64,000 bases of DNA from an uncultured Lachnospiraceae bacterium. GTDB lineage: Bacteria > Bacillota > Clostridia > Lachnospirales > Lachnospiraceae. The DNA is taken from positions 88,068 to 152,067 of the forward strand of contig CAJUCN010000007.1 of assembly GCA_910585005.1 (NCBI GenBank), read 5' to 3'. Made by a program: the position numbers and the translations under genes. The notes below the pieces were generated by a model. That model had not been told where the DNA came from and made no database searches. It saw only the letters and a list, made by a program, of their open reading frames with translations. Below, one piece after another: positions 7,806 to 14,940 of the stretch. The number at the start of each line of letters is the position of its first letter. The first letter of the stretch is position 1.

Positions 7806-8080
7806 ATCATTTCCCTCCGTTTCTGTGTTTTCTGGTGTTTCCGTCGCAACATTGCCTTTTGTCAAGTAAGGCAATGCCGCGCCGCCTTCCCCCATCCTGC
7901 CTCCTGCATGTCCCGGCAGTGGCCGCGCCGCCCGCTCCCTCCCTGCCGCCGCACACTTGCAGGGATACAGCGGCCTTTGGCGGCAGGCCGCCCCGGCCGC
8001 CATCCCCTGCCCAGTGCGGCATCCGTAAGAGCAGGCGCGCATCCACCACAGGACGCACGGCGGCAGAAGAGGGCGGCGGC
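7806..8080. other. GC-rich noncoding island upstream of rep
   Basis: By my count 92 of the 120 bases 7921-8040 are G or C (about 77%), far above the rest of the element. It contains GGCGGC-AG-GCCGCC (7979-7992). Frames cross it on both strands but encode low-complexity Pro/Arg/Ala sequence. It may be a replication origin (Rep nicking or single-strand origin) or DNA of foreign origin; its function is unknown. Confidence 0.5.
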
Positions 8081-8284
8081 TCACTTTTCTGTCTTACGAA
8101 AGGCGGGTGTAAAACGGAAGCCGCCGGAAACAATGGCACGGTAGCCGTTCTCTGTCTGCACAGGCTTTTCTTTCAGATAATCCAGTGCATACCACCGCGC
8201 CATCTGCCTTTTGTCCGTGCTGATGATGCAGGTCTCCCCGTTTTCCAGTTCCAGTACATGGAACCCTTTAACGTCCTTCCCCAT
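8081..8284 (-). CDS. Small element protein, 67 residues, unknown function
   Basis: I do not recognise a family. The sequence (VKGFHVLELENGETCIIS, RWYALDYLKEKP) is of normal composition and looks folded. The start codon lies inside the last codons of the FtsK-like gene (17-base overlap), with a G-rich ribosome site (GGGGGG) about ten bases ahead, which suggests translational coupling. It sits between the ATPase and rep, so a helper role in replication or transfer is a guess from position only. Confidence 0.65.
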   Translation of the reverse strand: MGKDVKGFHVLELENGETCIISTDKRQMARWYALDYLKEKPVQTENGYRAIVSGGFRFTPAFRKTEK

Positions 8285-9602
8285 ATGGGTTCGCCCCCCT
8301 TTTCTTTAGTTTCCTTAACAATTCCCCGTAATTGGCAAGCCTCCCGGAGAGCAGGGGCGTTTTGATATAGGCCGGCCTGTCGGTTTCCGGGGTGACTGCA
8401 TAACCTTTCCCCTTGCCGCCCCGATATACCGTTCCGATATCCTTCTTATACATGCCGGTTACCTGATGGAAAGTTTCGTCCGAGACTGACTTCCCTAAGA
8501 TGATGCGCGTCTGGCACTGTTCCGTAATGGATTTAGGCAGGTCAGTGGCATTTAACTTCTGCGCCGTAATGACGATGGAGAACCCTGCGGCTCTTCCCTT
8601 TAATGCAATCTGTCCTAACAGCTTTTCAATCCGCTCCTTATCCTTTTTTTCCGCAAAGGACACCACGGACAGGATTTCATCAAAAATAAGGATATATCCC
8701 GGCATCCCTTTTTCCCGGAAATCCAGCCCTTCTGAACCATCAGCCCGATAAAGCAGGGAATACCGTTTTTCCATTTCCTCAACAAGTTCAGTAAGCATCT
8801 GGATGATTTCTTTTATATCTGTGGCAACCGGTACACCGGCATAGCGGAATATCATCCCGAAGTCAGAGTTTTTCGCGTCTACCACATACAGCCTGTGCTG
8901 GCGTTTCAAAACCATGCCGCTAAAATATACTAAAAGACGTGTCTTCCCCGCACCGCTTGGGGCAATCAGCAGGATGTGAATGGCTTCACTGGTGAAATCC
9001 CATATCACTTCGCCATAAATGGGAATTGGCTCATAACTTAACACCGGCACATAACGTTCCATCGGTTCGATGATATCCTCCAACATCTTTTCCATGGCGT
9101 TAAAGCGTTCAGGGGGAAGGCCGAAAACATAACAGGCCATGCCGTCACCTTCCTCATATCTGAGCAGGGGCTTCCACAGATATTCCGACAGCCGCCGCCC
9201 TATGTCAGCCGTATCTTTTTCAAGTCCTTTCGGGTAAAGGACGACGGTAACCTTTCCGTTTTCTACGCTGTACTGCCACTGGACAAAACAGCGCAGAAAC
9301 CCATCCCCTTCCGAGTGCAGGAACATCCGGGTAAAAAGAATAAGTTCTTTACGGATTTTAAGACATTTCACAGGCGAAAACCGAGACAGCAACCATACCG
9401 ACAGGGCAAGGGTTATCAGCAGTGCAAGACCAGACAAAAACACGGCCTGCAATATCCGCCTTATGGCGGGAGTGACGGTTAAGCCGCTCCCGTTCACGTT
9501 GGCAATGGCGGGGAAAATCACAAACATCAGGGATATAAACAGTAACGATTGTTTTAAGGCTGTTATTATCTTACCGTCTGTCCTTATCTTCAAAGTGTGC
9601 AT
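8268..9602 (-). CDS. FtsK/SpoIIIE-like DNA translocase / coupling ATPase
   Basis: 444 residues. Two membrane helices at the N-terminus (about 18-36 and 52-72), then an FtsK-type motor domain with Walker A APSGAGKT (214-221) and Walker B ILIFDE (304-309). It resembles the coupling proteins of Tn916/ICEBs1-type elements (Orf21, ConQ), which bring the nicked DNA to a transfer pore. The element has no pore genes, so it would serve a helper's machinery. G-rich ribosome site upstream of ATG 9602; 15 bases separate it from the preceding gene. Confidence 0.88.
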   Translation of the reverse strand: MHTLKIRTDGKIITALKQSLLFISLMFVIFPAIANVNGSGLTVTPAIRRILQAVFLSGLALLITLALSVWLLSRFSPVKCLKIRKELILFTRMFLHSEGDGFLRCFVQWQYSVENGKVTVVLYPKGLEKDTADIGRRLSEYLWKPLLRYEEGDGMACYVFGLPPERFNAMEKMLEDIIEPMERYVPVLSYEPIPIYGEVIWDFTSEAIHILLIAPSGAGKTRLLVYFSGMVLKRQHRLYVVDAKNSDFGMIFRYAGVPVATDIKEIIQMLTELVEEMEKRYSLLYRADGSEGLDFREKGMPGYILIFDEILSVVSFAEKKDKERIEKLLGQIALKGRAAGFSIVITAQKLNATDLPKSITEQCQTRIILGKSVSDETFHQVTGMYKKDIGTVYRGGKGKGYAVTPETDRPAYIKTPLLSGRLANYGELLRKLKKRGANPYGEGR

Positions 9603-9617
9603 TTTCCTTTTCCCCCT

Positions 9618-10046
9618 TTACTTTACTTCTTCCAGTCTGGTGACCATCAGTTTCAGCCCTTTCGCGGCATAGCCGGTGAACTTCCCGCCGCTCATATTTG
9701 CTATCAGGGCGAACTTGTAATCAACAAGACGGTATTTTTTGTTGACTGCCGCCACGGGGTCTAACTCTGTGTTGAGCAGGGTCACTTCAAAGCTGACAGC
9801 ATCCTCTAACGTTGTGCCGCCCATGACCTCAATCTTCTGGGTGGTATCCTTTGTATCTTCGTTCATATAAGGATTTCTCAGCTTTTTTACAGTCACTACG
9901 TTCGGCACAGGGAAACAACGCCGGAGTGCTTTCTGCACTTCGTCTTCCTCAAGCACTCCTTTGAGGCGTATCTCTGCGGGGCTGATGTACATATCCTTCA
10001 AATCAGTGACATTTCCATTTGCTTCAATATTATTTTCTTTAATCAT
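9618..10046 (-). CDS. Conserved-looking element protein, 142 residues
   Basis: No firm family. Normal composition, no membrane segments. Position just upstream of the FtsK-like gene is where Tn916-type elements carry small DUF961-like proteins, but the sequence (ISPAEIRLKGVLEEDEVQ, VSFEVTLLNTELDPVAAV) does not let me assign it. ATG 10046 has AGGCAGGT ahead. Probably the first gene of the FtsK-rep operon. Confidence 0.7.
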   Translation of the reverse strand: MIKENNIEANGNVTDLKDMYISPAEIRLKGVLEEDEVQKALRRCFPVPNVVTVKKLRNPYMNEDTKDTTQKIEVMGGTTLEDAVSFEVTLLNTELDPVAAVNKKYRLVDYKFALIANMSGGKFTGYAAKGLKLMVTRLEEVK

Positions 10047-10286
10047 AGTTTACCTGCCTTTCTTAACTATAAAATGTTTTAAGTTGCATGTTACTGTTGG
10101 ACAGTTTTGTGTCATGTCCGGGACATGATATGCAAAAACATTCATTGAGTCCCCCTTTCCTTAGTAAAATTTTTAGATGATATAAACAGGATAAGCCAGG
10201 GGATATCCGGCTACCCAGATACCCCCCATTTTCAGAAAAAATTTTTAGACATGCCTGAGACTTTAACACCATTCTTTGATGACACT
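10047..10286. other. Noncoding region with repeats, candidate origin or control region
   Basis: Contains the odd palindrome TCATGTCC-G-GGACATGA (10112-10128) and two imperfect direct repeats of about 30 bp that share AAAATTTTTAGA (10166-10177, 10238-10249) behind a C run. The 69-codon frame here is not convincing. Promoter, operator or oriT/nick-site roles are possible. Confidence 0.45.
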
Positions 10287-10613
10287 TTAATCTATAAGGT
10301 CAGAGAGTTCACATTGAAGCACATGTGCAATATTTATAGCTGTTTTTAATTTGATATTATCGCTTTTGCCGGACAGATAATCCGCATAAGTGGAAAGACC
10401 AATACCGGCTTTCTCTGCCAGTTGCTTCTGAGTATACCCGTCAAACACCATCTGTCGTTTTTTCCGCCTATGCTCTACTTCACTCATAAAAGATTCAAAC
10501 CAACGATAGTTTTCCGTATCGTCAATTTCGCGTTCAGCTATTACGTCATTCTTTAAATCCTGTTCCAGTTCTGCATGGGTTTTATGTTTTGCATATACAT
10601 ATTGTCTATCCAT
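10287..10613 (-). CDS. XRE-family transcriptional regulator
   Basis: 108 residues. The C-terminal half is a Cro/cI-type helix-turn-helix (YTQKQLAEKAGIGLSTYADYL, about 58-77, then NIKLKTAINIAHVLQCELSDL). The N-terminal half is charged and unassigned. A longer frame reaches 10829, but its extra part is hydrophobic and lacks a ribosome site; ATG 10613 has AAGGA eight bases ahead. It likely controls the element's transfer genes, which lie immediately downstream on the same strand. A 12-bp palindrome upstream may be its own operator. Confidence 0.82.
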   Translation of the reverse strand: MDRQYVYAKHKTHAELEQDLKNDVIAEREIDDTENYRWFESFMSEVEHRRKKRQMVFDGYTQKQLAEKAGIGLSTYADYLSGKSDNIKLKTAINIAHVLQCELSDLID

Positions 10614-10665
10614 ACAAGTTTCCTTATATGGTGCGCACCTTAATTCTCCTTTCGCTTTTATAGTC

Positions 10666-10677
10666 AATACCGGTATT
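10666..10677. promoter_or_regulatory. Palindrome, likely operator of the XRE regulator
   Basis: AATACCGGTATT is a perfect 12-bp palindrome about 55 bases upstream of the XRE start and overlaps a - strand TTGACT-type -35 box. Autorepression is inferred. Confidence 0.5.
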
Positions 10678-10829
10678 TTTTCATAATGGCCATTGTGCCT
10701 AAAAGACACTTTATAAAAATTTAATAAAAAAACCCCTAAACAAACCTTATCCAGTAGACGATAGTATTTAAGAGAGTTGAAGAGAAGAAGTGAGATAAAG
10801 GGTTGTAGGTAATTAATTTTATTATTCAA

Positions 10830-11059
10830 AAAAGATGAGGGGAACGGGGATTCTCCCCGTGAGTGAGGGCGCGGCGTATGCCGCGGCCACCTATATAAAT
10901 AAGGAATGATTGTAGATTAATAAAGGTTGAAATATAAAAGAAATGTAAAAGAGAGTGGATTGTGAAAATGAAAAACCACTCTCTTTCTTTTATGGAAGAT
11001 ATTAAAAACGAATCACAATAAACAATAGCAGAGGTCTCCCTCTGCTATTGTCATTATTC
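10830..11059. terminator. Hairpin-rich spacer with terminators
   Basis: Several stems: ACGGGGA/TCCCCGT (10844-10860), GCGGC/GCCGC (10871-10884), AGAGAGTGG/CCACTCTCT with T-rich flanks on both strands (about 10949-10990), and a 12-bp stem CAATAGCAGAGG/CCTCTGCTATTG (11023-11050) that directly follows the Ser-rich gene on the - strand and is its likely terminator. No gene seen. Confidence 0.65.
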
Positions 11060-11743
11060 TTACTGTACAGGAACTGTGGATAATGCCAATGTGCCGTTAA
11101 TCTTAATCCCGCTTACACCAAGCTCCGTATACAGATAATTAGCGTCACCCTTTGTCATGCCTATCGCATAGCCGGTTGTGTCCACATCGTCAGCAAAAGT
11201 GATGTTCACATACCAGAGATTGTCTTCACCCTTTACCAGTGCCGCTGTCTTATAAGCCACGCCTGTTCCGTCCGTATTGCCTACGGTATAGGTTGCCTTG
11301 CTTACGCCACAGTGATATACCTGGAAGGACTTGTGGTTGCCCGCCATTACCATACGGAACTTCTGTCCGCCTTCAACGCCCATTGTCACGTCATTAGGAT
11401 TCTTTTTAGCGACAGGTGTATAGGAAGCGCCATTGTCTGAAGAACCACCGTCATAGGAACTGCCCCCATCATAGGAACCGGAATCAGAATAGCTGCTGTC
11501 TGAAGAACCACCGTCATAGGAACCGGAATCGCTGCTGCCGGAATCAGAGGAACTGCTGCCGGAACTGGAAGAACTGCTGCCGGAATCAGGATCCGAAAGG
11601 TTGAAATCAGAATCCCCGCCATACTCATGTTCCGGTGCATCTGCATTAAATCCAAATGCATGCGATGTAATCGCTGTCTGGGGAGATGCGAGAACCAGTG
11701 CCATTGCGAATGCTGTTGCAAGAACTTTGTATAATTTTCTCAT
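11060..11743 (-). CDS. Secreted Ser/Gly/Asp-rich protein carried by the element
   Basis: 227 residues. Signal peptide (MRKLYKVLATAFAMALVLAS, cut probably after HAFG or nearby), then a low-complexity linker made almost only of Ser, Gly, Asp and Tyr with SYDGGSS-type repeats (about 50-110), then a folded-looking C-terminal domain of about 110 residues (GGQKFRMVMAGNHKSFQVYH, TYTVGNTDGTG). No cell-wall anchor signal is seen. The second ATG (11743) is chosen because GGAGG is nine bases ahead, against three for the first. It is the main cargo gene; function unknown, possibly adhesion or surface modification of the recipient. Confidence 0.78.
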   Translation of the reverse strand: MRKLYKVLATAFAMALVLASPQTAITSHAFGFNADAPEHEYGGDSDFNLSDPDSGSSSSSSGSSSSDSGSSDSGSYDGGSSDSSYSDSGSYDGGSSYDGGSSDNGASYTPVAKKNPNDVTMGVEGGQKFRMVMAGNHKSFQVYHCGVSKATYTVGNTDGTGVAYKTAALVKGEDNLWYVNITFADDVDTTGYAIGMTKGDANYLYTELGVSGIKINGTLALSTVPVQ

Positions 11744-12354
11744 AATCATATACCTCCGTGCTTGTTGTGTGTTTGTCTGTTTCAAAAAAATTACGGGGTG
11801 TGGGGCGAAGCCCCATGCCGTGCCCGGACATATGTCCGGGATACTTTGATACTGTAATCAAACAGTTGTTATAAATCTTTTCTTCATCGTAATTATCTCT
11901 TTTTCATAACCTCTCTTTCATAAGTAATTGTTTATCAGAACATCCCAACAGTCCGGCAGAGGGGGCATAGTTTTATGCCCTCTGCCAATTCTGCCGAGAT
12001 AAACAATAAGAAAGCGGCGCAGGATTTATCTTTCCTACACCGCTGAAAATACAGCACCACAAATCTAAATACGTGCTGGTTTCCCACTTGAAATAGTGTG
12101 GAAAATTCGCTATACTTGACTTGGCGCATTATATGCTGTGTGGGAGGTCTCGTCTCCTGCATAGGGGTGTAGGGAATTGGCGTTCCCTACATCCTGCCTT
12201 TTATTATCTATCTCGTTTTTCATTATACCGCCACTGTATAAAATTAGCAAGAGGGTATCTTTCTCAAATAGAATAAACTGTATTGTTTACTCTGACTTCT
12301 ATTTCCTTTTACTTTCCCATTTTAAGTATGCTATAATATTATAATAGAAAGTAG
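11744..12354. other. Long noncoding region with palindromes and hairpins
   Basis: No gene seen. From left to right: ribosome site of the Ser-rich gene; a GGGGC-TTCG-type hairpin (about 11800-11818) with a T run behind it on the - strand (possible attenuator); a perfect 18-bp palindrome CCCGGACATATGTCCGGG (11823-11840); a hairpin 11955-11986 (GGCAGA...TCTGCC); a weaker stem around 12080-12105; a stem TGTAGGGAA/TTCCCTACA (12168-12191); and TATAAT-like -10 boxes at 12332-12345 for the toxin gene. Could hold oriT or a single-strand origin. Confidence 0.55.
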
Positions 12355-12681
12355 GTGAAAAAAGTGGCTCTGCTTATCAACGATTTAAGAAAGCTGTGTA
12401 CAGATGATACTGTTATAATGACTGCACATGTTATAAAACGGTGCAGGGAAAGAAATATTGATTCAGACAGTATTATAAAAGTCATTATGCAAGGCGAAAT
12501 CATAAAGCAATATGAAGATGATAAACCGTTCCCCAGTTGCCTGCTATTGGGATTGTCAATAAATGGCAAATACTTACATGTAGTCGTTGCAAGCGATAAT
12601 ATCAATCTGCATATAATAACGGCATACTACCCAAGTATTGAAGAATGGGAGCCGGACTTTAAAACAAGAAAGGGGCGTTAA
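12355..12681 (+). CDS. DUF4258 protein, probable toxin of a type II pair
   Basis: About 105-108 residues. MTAHVIKRCRERNI and the later QYEDDKPFPSCLLLG and YLHVVVASD blocks match the DUF4258 (RelE/MqsR-like) fold, whose members are mRNA-cleaving toxins. A zinc-finger MqsA-like gene follows two bases after its stop. The start is uncertain: GTG 12355 or GTG 12364, the latter with AGGTG six bases ahead. Promoter-like TATAAT elements lie at 12332-12345. As a stability module it would select against loss of the element. Confidence 0.82.
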   Translation: MKKVALLINDLRKLCTDDTVIMTAHVIKRCRERNIDSDSIIKVIMQGEIIKQYEDDKPFPSCLLLGLSINGKYLHVVVASDNINLHIITAYYPSIEEWEPDFKTRKGR

Positions 12682-12683
12682 AT

Positions 12684-12914
12684 ATGAATTGTTTTACTTG
12701 TGGCAGTAATCATATGATTGAAGCAACAACAATCTATGTTGAAAAATTAGAAAACGGTATCTTGATTGTGAAAAATGTTCCATGTAAAAAATGTTCCCAA
12801 TGCGGCGAGGAATTTTTTTCAATGGCAATTATGAAAGAAATTGAAAGATTAAGCAAACAGGCAGAAAAAATTATCAGTGAAGTTATGATTATTGATTACA
12901 ACAAGGCGGCATAA
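12684..12914 (+). CDS. YgiT-type zinc-finger protein, MqsA-like antitoxin without DNA-binding domain
   Basis: 76 residues. Two CxxC-type pairs (MNCFTCGSN and CKKCSQCGEEF) form the zinc-binding domain of MqsA antitoxins. The C-terminal Xre/HTH domain of full-length MqsA (about 130 residues) is absent; the protein ends in a short helix. It probably neutralises the DUF4258 protein encoded just ahead. Lack of the HTH suggests that the pair does not repress itself through this protein. A strong terminator follows. Confidence 0.85.
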   Translation: MNCFTCGSNHMIEATTIYVEKLENGILIVKNVPCKKCSQCGEEFFSMAIMKEIERLSKQAEKIISEVMIIDYNKAA

Positions 12915-12925
12915 AAATATAATCA

Positions 12926-12968
12926 AGAGGGAATGAAAGATGGTGCGTCTTTTCATTCCCTCTTTTTC
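12926..12968 (+). terminator. Terminator of the toxin-antitoxin operon
   Basis: AGAGGGAATGAAAGA pairs with TCTTTTCATTCCCTCT (one bulged T), then TTTTT. Confidence 0.88.
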
Positions 12969-13174
12969 CTATTTTGTATTGGCTCCATCCGCTGTGTCAA
13001 GGGTTGCCCTACGGCGTATCGCTTCGCTTGCCCCTTGACACGCTATGTTTTTATTAAAAGATAAATCAAAAAACTATTGTTATTTCAATTCAGAAGCGAA
13101 AATCAAAGTTGTAGACACATTGTAGACAGTGTGCATTCCTCCTTGTTTTTATGGGCTTTCCGGGAGAAAATAAA
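12969..13174. other. Right-end noncoding region of the element
   Basis: Holds a long inverted repeat GTGTCAAGGG...CCCTTGACAC (12994-13041) around a GC-rich loop, AT-rich DNA, and two integrase arm-type words TTGTAGACAC (13109-13118) and TTGTAGACAGT (13120-13130). No gene seen. Confidence 0.6.
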
Positions 13175-13197
13175 GTTCGAGTCCCGTCTCGCGCTCT
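13175..13197 (+). repeat. attR core
   Basis: Second copy of the 23-bp tRNA-Gly 3' end. It is not part of a tRNA here: the preceding bases bear no resemblance to tRNA-Gly. Confidence 0.95.
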
Positions 13198-13198
13198 G

Positions 13199-13226
13199 AA
13201 AAGCCTAGTAAATTCTAGGCTTTTTT
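13199..13226 (+). terminator. Displaced native terminator of tRNA-Gly
   Basis: AAAAGCCTAG/CTAGGCTTTT with a short TAAATT loop and T tail, starting two bases after attR. In the uninterrupted chromosome it would sit right behind tRNA-Gly. Confidence 0.88.
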
Positions 13227-13318
13227 CTTTACATAGGATTTCATGATGTTGTTTTGGCGTGAAGCTTGCGGCATATATGGTTTTGAACCAGGCGTTAAAG
13301 AAAGAGAGGTATATTTGT

Positions 13319-14830
13319 ATGTTGTTGGTGAAAACTTCAATTGTATGCCTTTTATTTATCATTTATATGATAGGGTTTTATTACCGGAAACCCCATATCC
13401 CGGTCAGGTCTACCAGAATCTTTCAGATGATTACAGGCGTGGCGTTCTTAAATTCATTATTTGATCTGATCACGGTTTATACGGTTAACAATAGGGATGT
13501 GATTCCGGATGAAGTTAACCTGATTGCCCATATCATTTTTCTTATTTCCATATTAAGTTTTGTTTATTTGTTATTTTTGTATATGCGGAGTTATCTGGAG
13601 GTGCATTTGGAGTTTGGGCGAAAGATAAAGCTGCTGCACAGCCTGCCGGTTGTGTTGTCGGCTATCGGGATTTTAACGCTGCCAATTACTTACGTTCAAG
13701 GGAAAGAGACGGATTATTCCCTGGGGCCGAAAGCCTATGCCTTGTATGGAAACCTGATCCTATATTTGATTTTAATTTTATATTATTGCCTCCGCTATTG
13801 GGAGATCTTAGATGCAGAAAAAAGAATGGCGATTATCCTTGCAGTGCCAATCTATATAGTTACAGCGGCCGTGCAGATTATTTTACCGGAAACCTTGGTT
13901 TCCGTGGTCTGTTCAACGCTGATCATGCTGGGATTGATACTCAGTAATGAAAATACGGAAAAGTATGTGGATGAAAAGACGGCGTTGTTTAATCAGTATT
14001 CCTTTGAAACGGTTTTGGAGGAGTATGATGCGAAGAGGCAGAAAATAATCATAGCAGTCTTATGTTTTTGTAAAATAGAAAATAACCTTGACTGGAAACA
14101 GGATGCCCTGATCCTGAAGGATATTTATAAGGGATTCAAGCTTTATCGTCTGCAAGGCTACCGTGTCTGTGAAAACGGAGTGGCATTTATCAGCAATTCC
14201 CAGGGGAAAGCCAAGATGGCGCTGGACAGGGTCAAGAGTGTGGTTGAAGACAGTTACGGGAAAGAAAACATTAGTGTTGAGACCAAGGTTCTTTCAGAGG
14301 AAGAGAGTAAAAACAGGCATTGCTGTATGCGGAGCATCATTGCATTTTGCACGGAAACAGGCAGCAGGTTTGCATATATAGATTATCTCACCCATATTTA
14401 TAACCGGAACGCTTTTGAGAGGGATCTGGCAGCTCAGACGGAAAGCAGCAGCGGATATTATATGATTGCTGACTTAAATGACCTTAAGATAGTGAATGAC
14501 ACGGTGGGGCATTCGGCAGGCGATAAGTTACTGCAAAGCTTTGCACGTCTGCTTTCTGATACCGCGGGGAACGACGGAAAGGTATATCGTCAGGGTGGGG
14601 ATGAATTTGCTGTTTTGTACCATGGAGATGTGCCTCAATTTCTCTTGGAGCTAGAGAGACAGTGCGAAATCCATAATCGGTCTTCCAATTTCCCGGTCAG
14701 CTATGCTATTGGGTATTGCAGTCTCAAAGACAAGGATTTTTATAATGTGGCAGACCGGATGATGTACGAGCATAAAAATAAGATAAAGCAAAAACGAAGG
14801 GCAGGCGTTTGCCCTGGGAGATCTTTTTAG
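13319..14830 (+). CDS. Membrane-bound diguanylate cyclase (GGDEF)
   Basis: 503 residues. N-terminal membrane domain with about seven or eight helices (to about residue 210), a linker, then a GGDEF domain whose signature GGDEF is intact at 426-430 (RQGGDEFAVLY). It should make cyclic di-GMP from two GTP. No EAL domain. The region between helices and GGDEF (about 215-360) resembles no sensor I can name. Start at ATG 13319: AGAGAGGT lies eight bases ahead, and the longer frame has a poor start. First chromosomal gene right of the integrated element. Confidence 0.9.
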   Translation: MLLVKTSIVCLLFIIYMIGFYYRKPHIPVRSTRIFQMITGVAFLNSLFDLITVYTVNNRDVIPDEVNLIAHIIFLISILSFVYLLFLYMRSYLEVHLEFGRKIKLLHSLPVVLSAIGILTLPITYVQGKETDYSLGPKAYALYGNLILYLILILYYCLRYWEILDAEKRMAIILAVPIYIVTAAVQIILPETLVSVVCSTLIMLGLILSNENTEKYVDEKTALFNQYSFETVLEEYDAKRQKIIIAVLCFCKIENNLDWKQDALILKDIYKGFKLYRLQGYRVCENGVAFISNSQGKAKMALDRVKSVVEDSYGKENISVETKVLSEEESKNRHCCMRSIIAFCTETGSRFAYIDYLTHIYNRNAFERDLAAQTESSSGYYMIADLNDLKIVNDTVGHSAGDKLLQSFARLLSDTAGNDGKVYRQGGDEFAVLYHGDVPQFLLELERQCEIHNRSSNFPVSYAIGYCSLKDKDFYNVADRMMYEHKNKIKQKRRAGVCPGRSF

Positions 14831-14940
14831 GATTTTAGAGAGTGATCAATACTTGCCAAAAAGTAATAAAAAATATATACTAGTTTTAGAAAGATGATGC
14901 ATGGAAAGAGGATGCAGCAAGTGACAGATGGAGAACCCAA

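Larger units (their letters stand above)
5351..13197. mobile_element. 7.8-kb integrative mobilizable element in tRNA-Gly
   Basis: Bounded by a 23-bp direct repeat, the 3' end of tRNA-Gly (5351-5373) and its copy (13175-13197). Inside, in order: tyrosine integrase next to the left end, HUH Rep, a small protein, an FtsK-like ATPase, a 142-residue protein, an XRE regulator and a secreted Ser-rich protein (all on the - strand), then a toxin-antitoxin pair on the + strand. No VirB4-, VirD4- or pilus-like gene is present, so transfer would need a helper element. The sequence right of attR starts with the tRNA's own terminator, which confirms the insertion boundary. Confidence 0.92.

Noticed and set aside
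7577..8365. Long open frames on the + strand opposite rep
   Set aside because: They arise from the GC-rich patch and from antisense of rep and of the 67-residue protein; Pro/Arg/His-rich without any family resemblance.
10063..10272. 69-residue protein upstream of the 142-residue element gene
   Set aside because: No ribosome site, no plausible fold, and it covers palindromes and direct repeats that look regulatory.
10614..10829. N-terminal extension of the XRE regulator
   Set aside because: Would add 72 mostly hydrophobic residues with no ribosome site and would run through the operator-like palindrome and promoter.
11935..12162. 75-residue frame between the Ser-rich gene and the toxin
   Set aside because: Covers several hairpins, has no ribosome site and no family resemblance.
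5351..13197. Self-transmissible conjugative element
   Set aside because: No VirB4-like ATPase, no lytic transglycosylase, no VirB6/8-like membrane protein among its genes; 7.8 kb is too small.
13175..13197. A second tRNA gene at the right end
   Set aside because: Only the last 23 bases of tRNA-Gly are present; the preceding sequence cannot form the rest of a cloverleaf.
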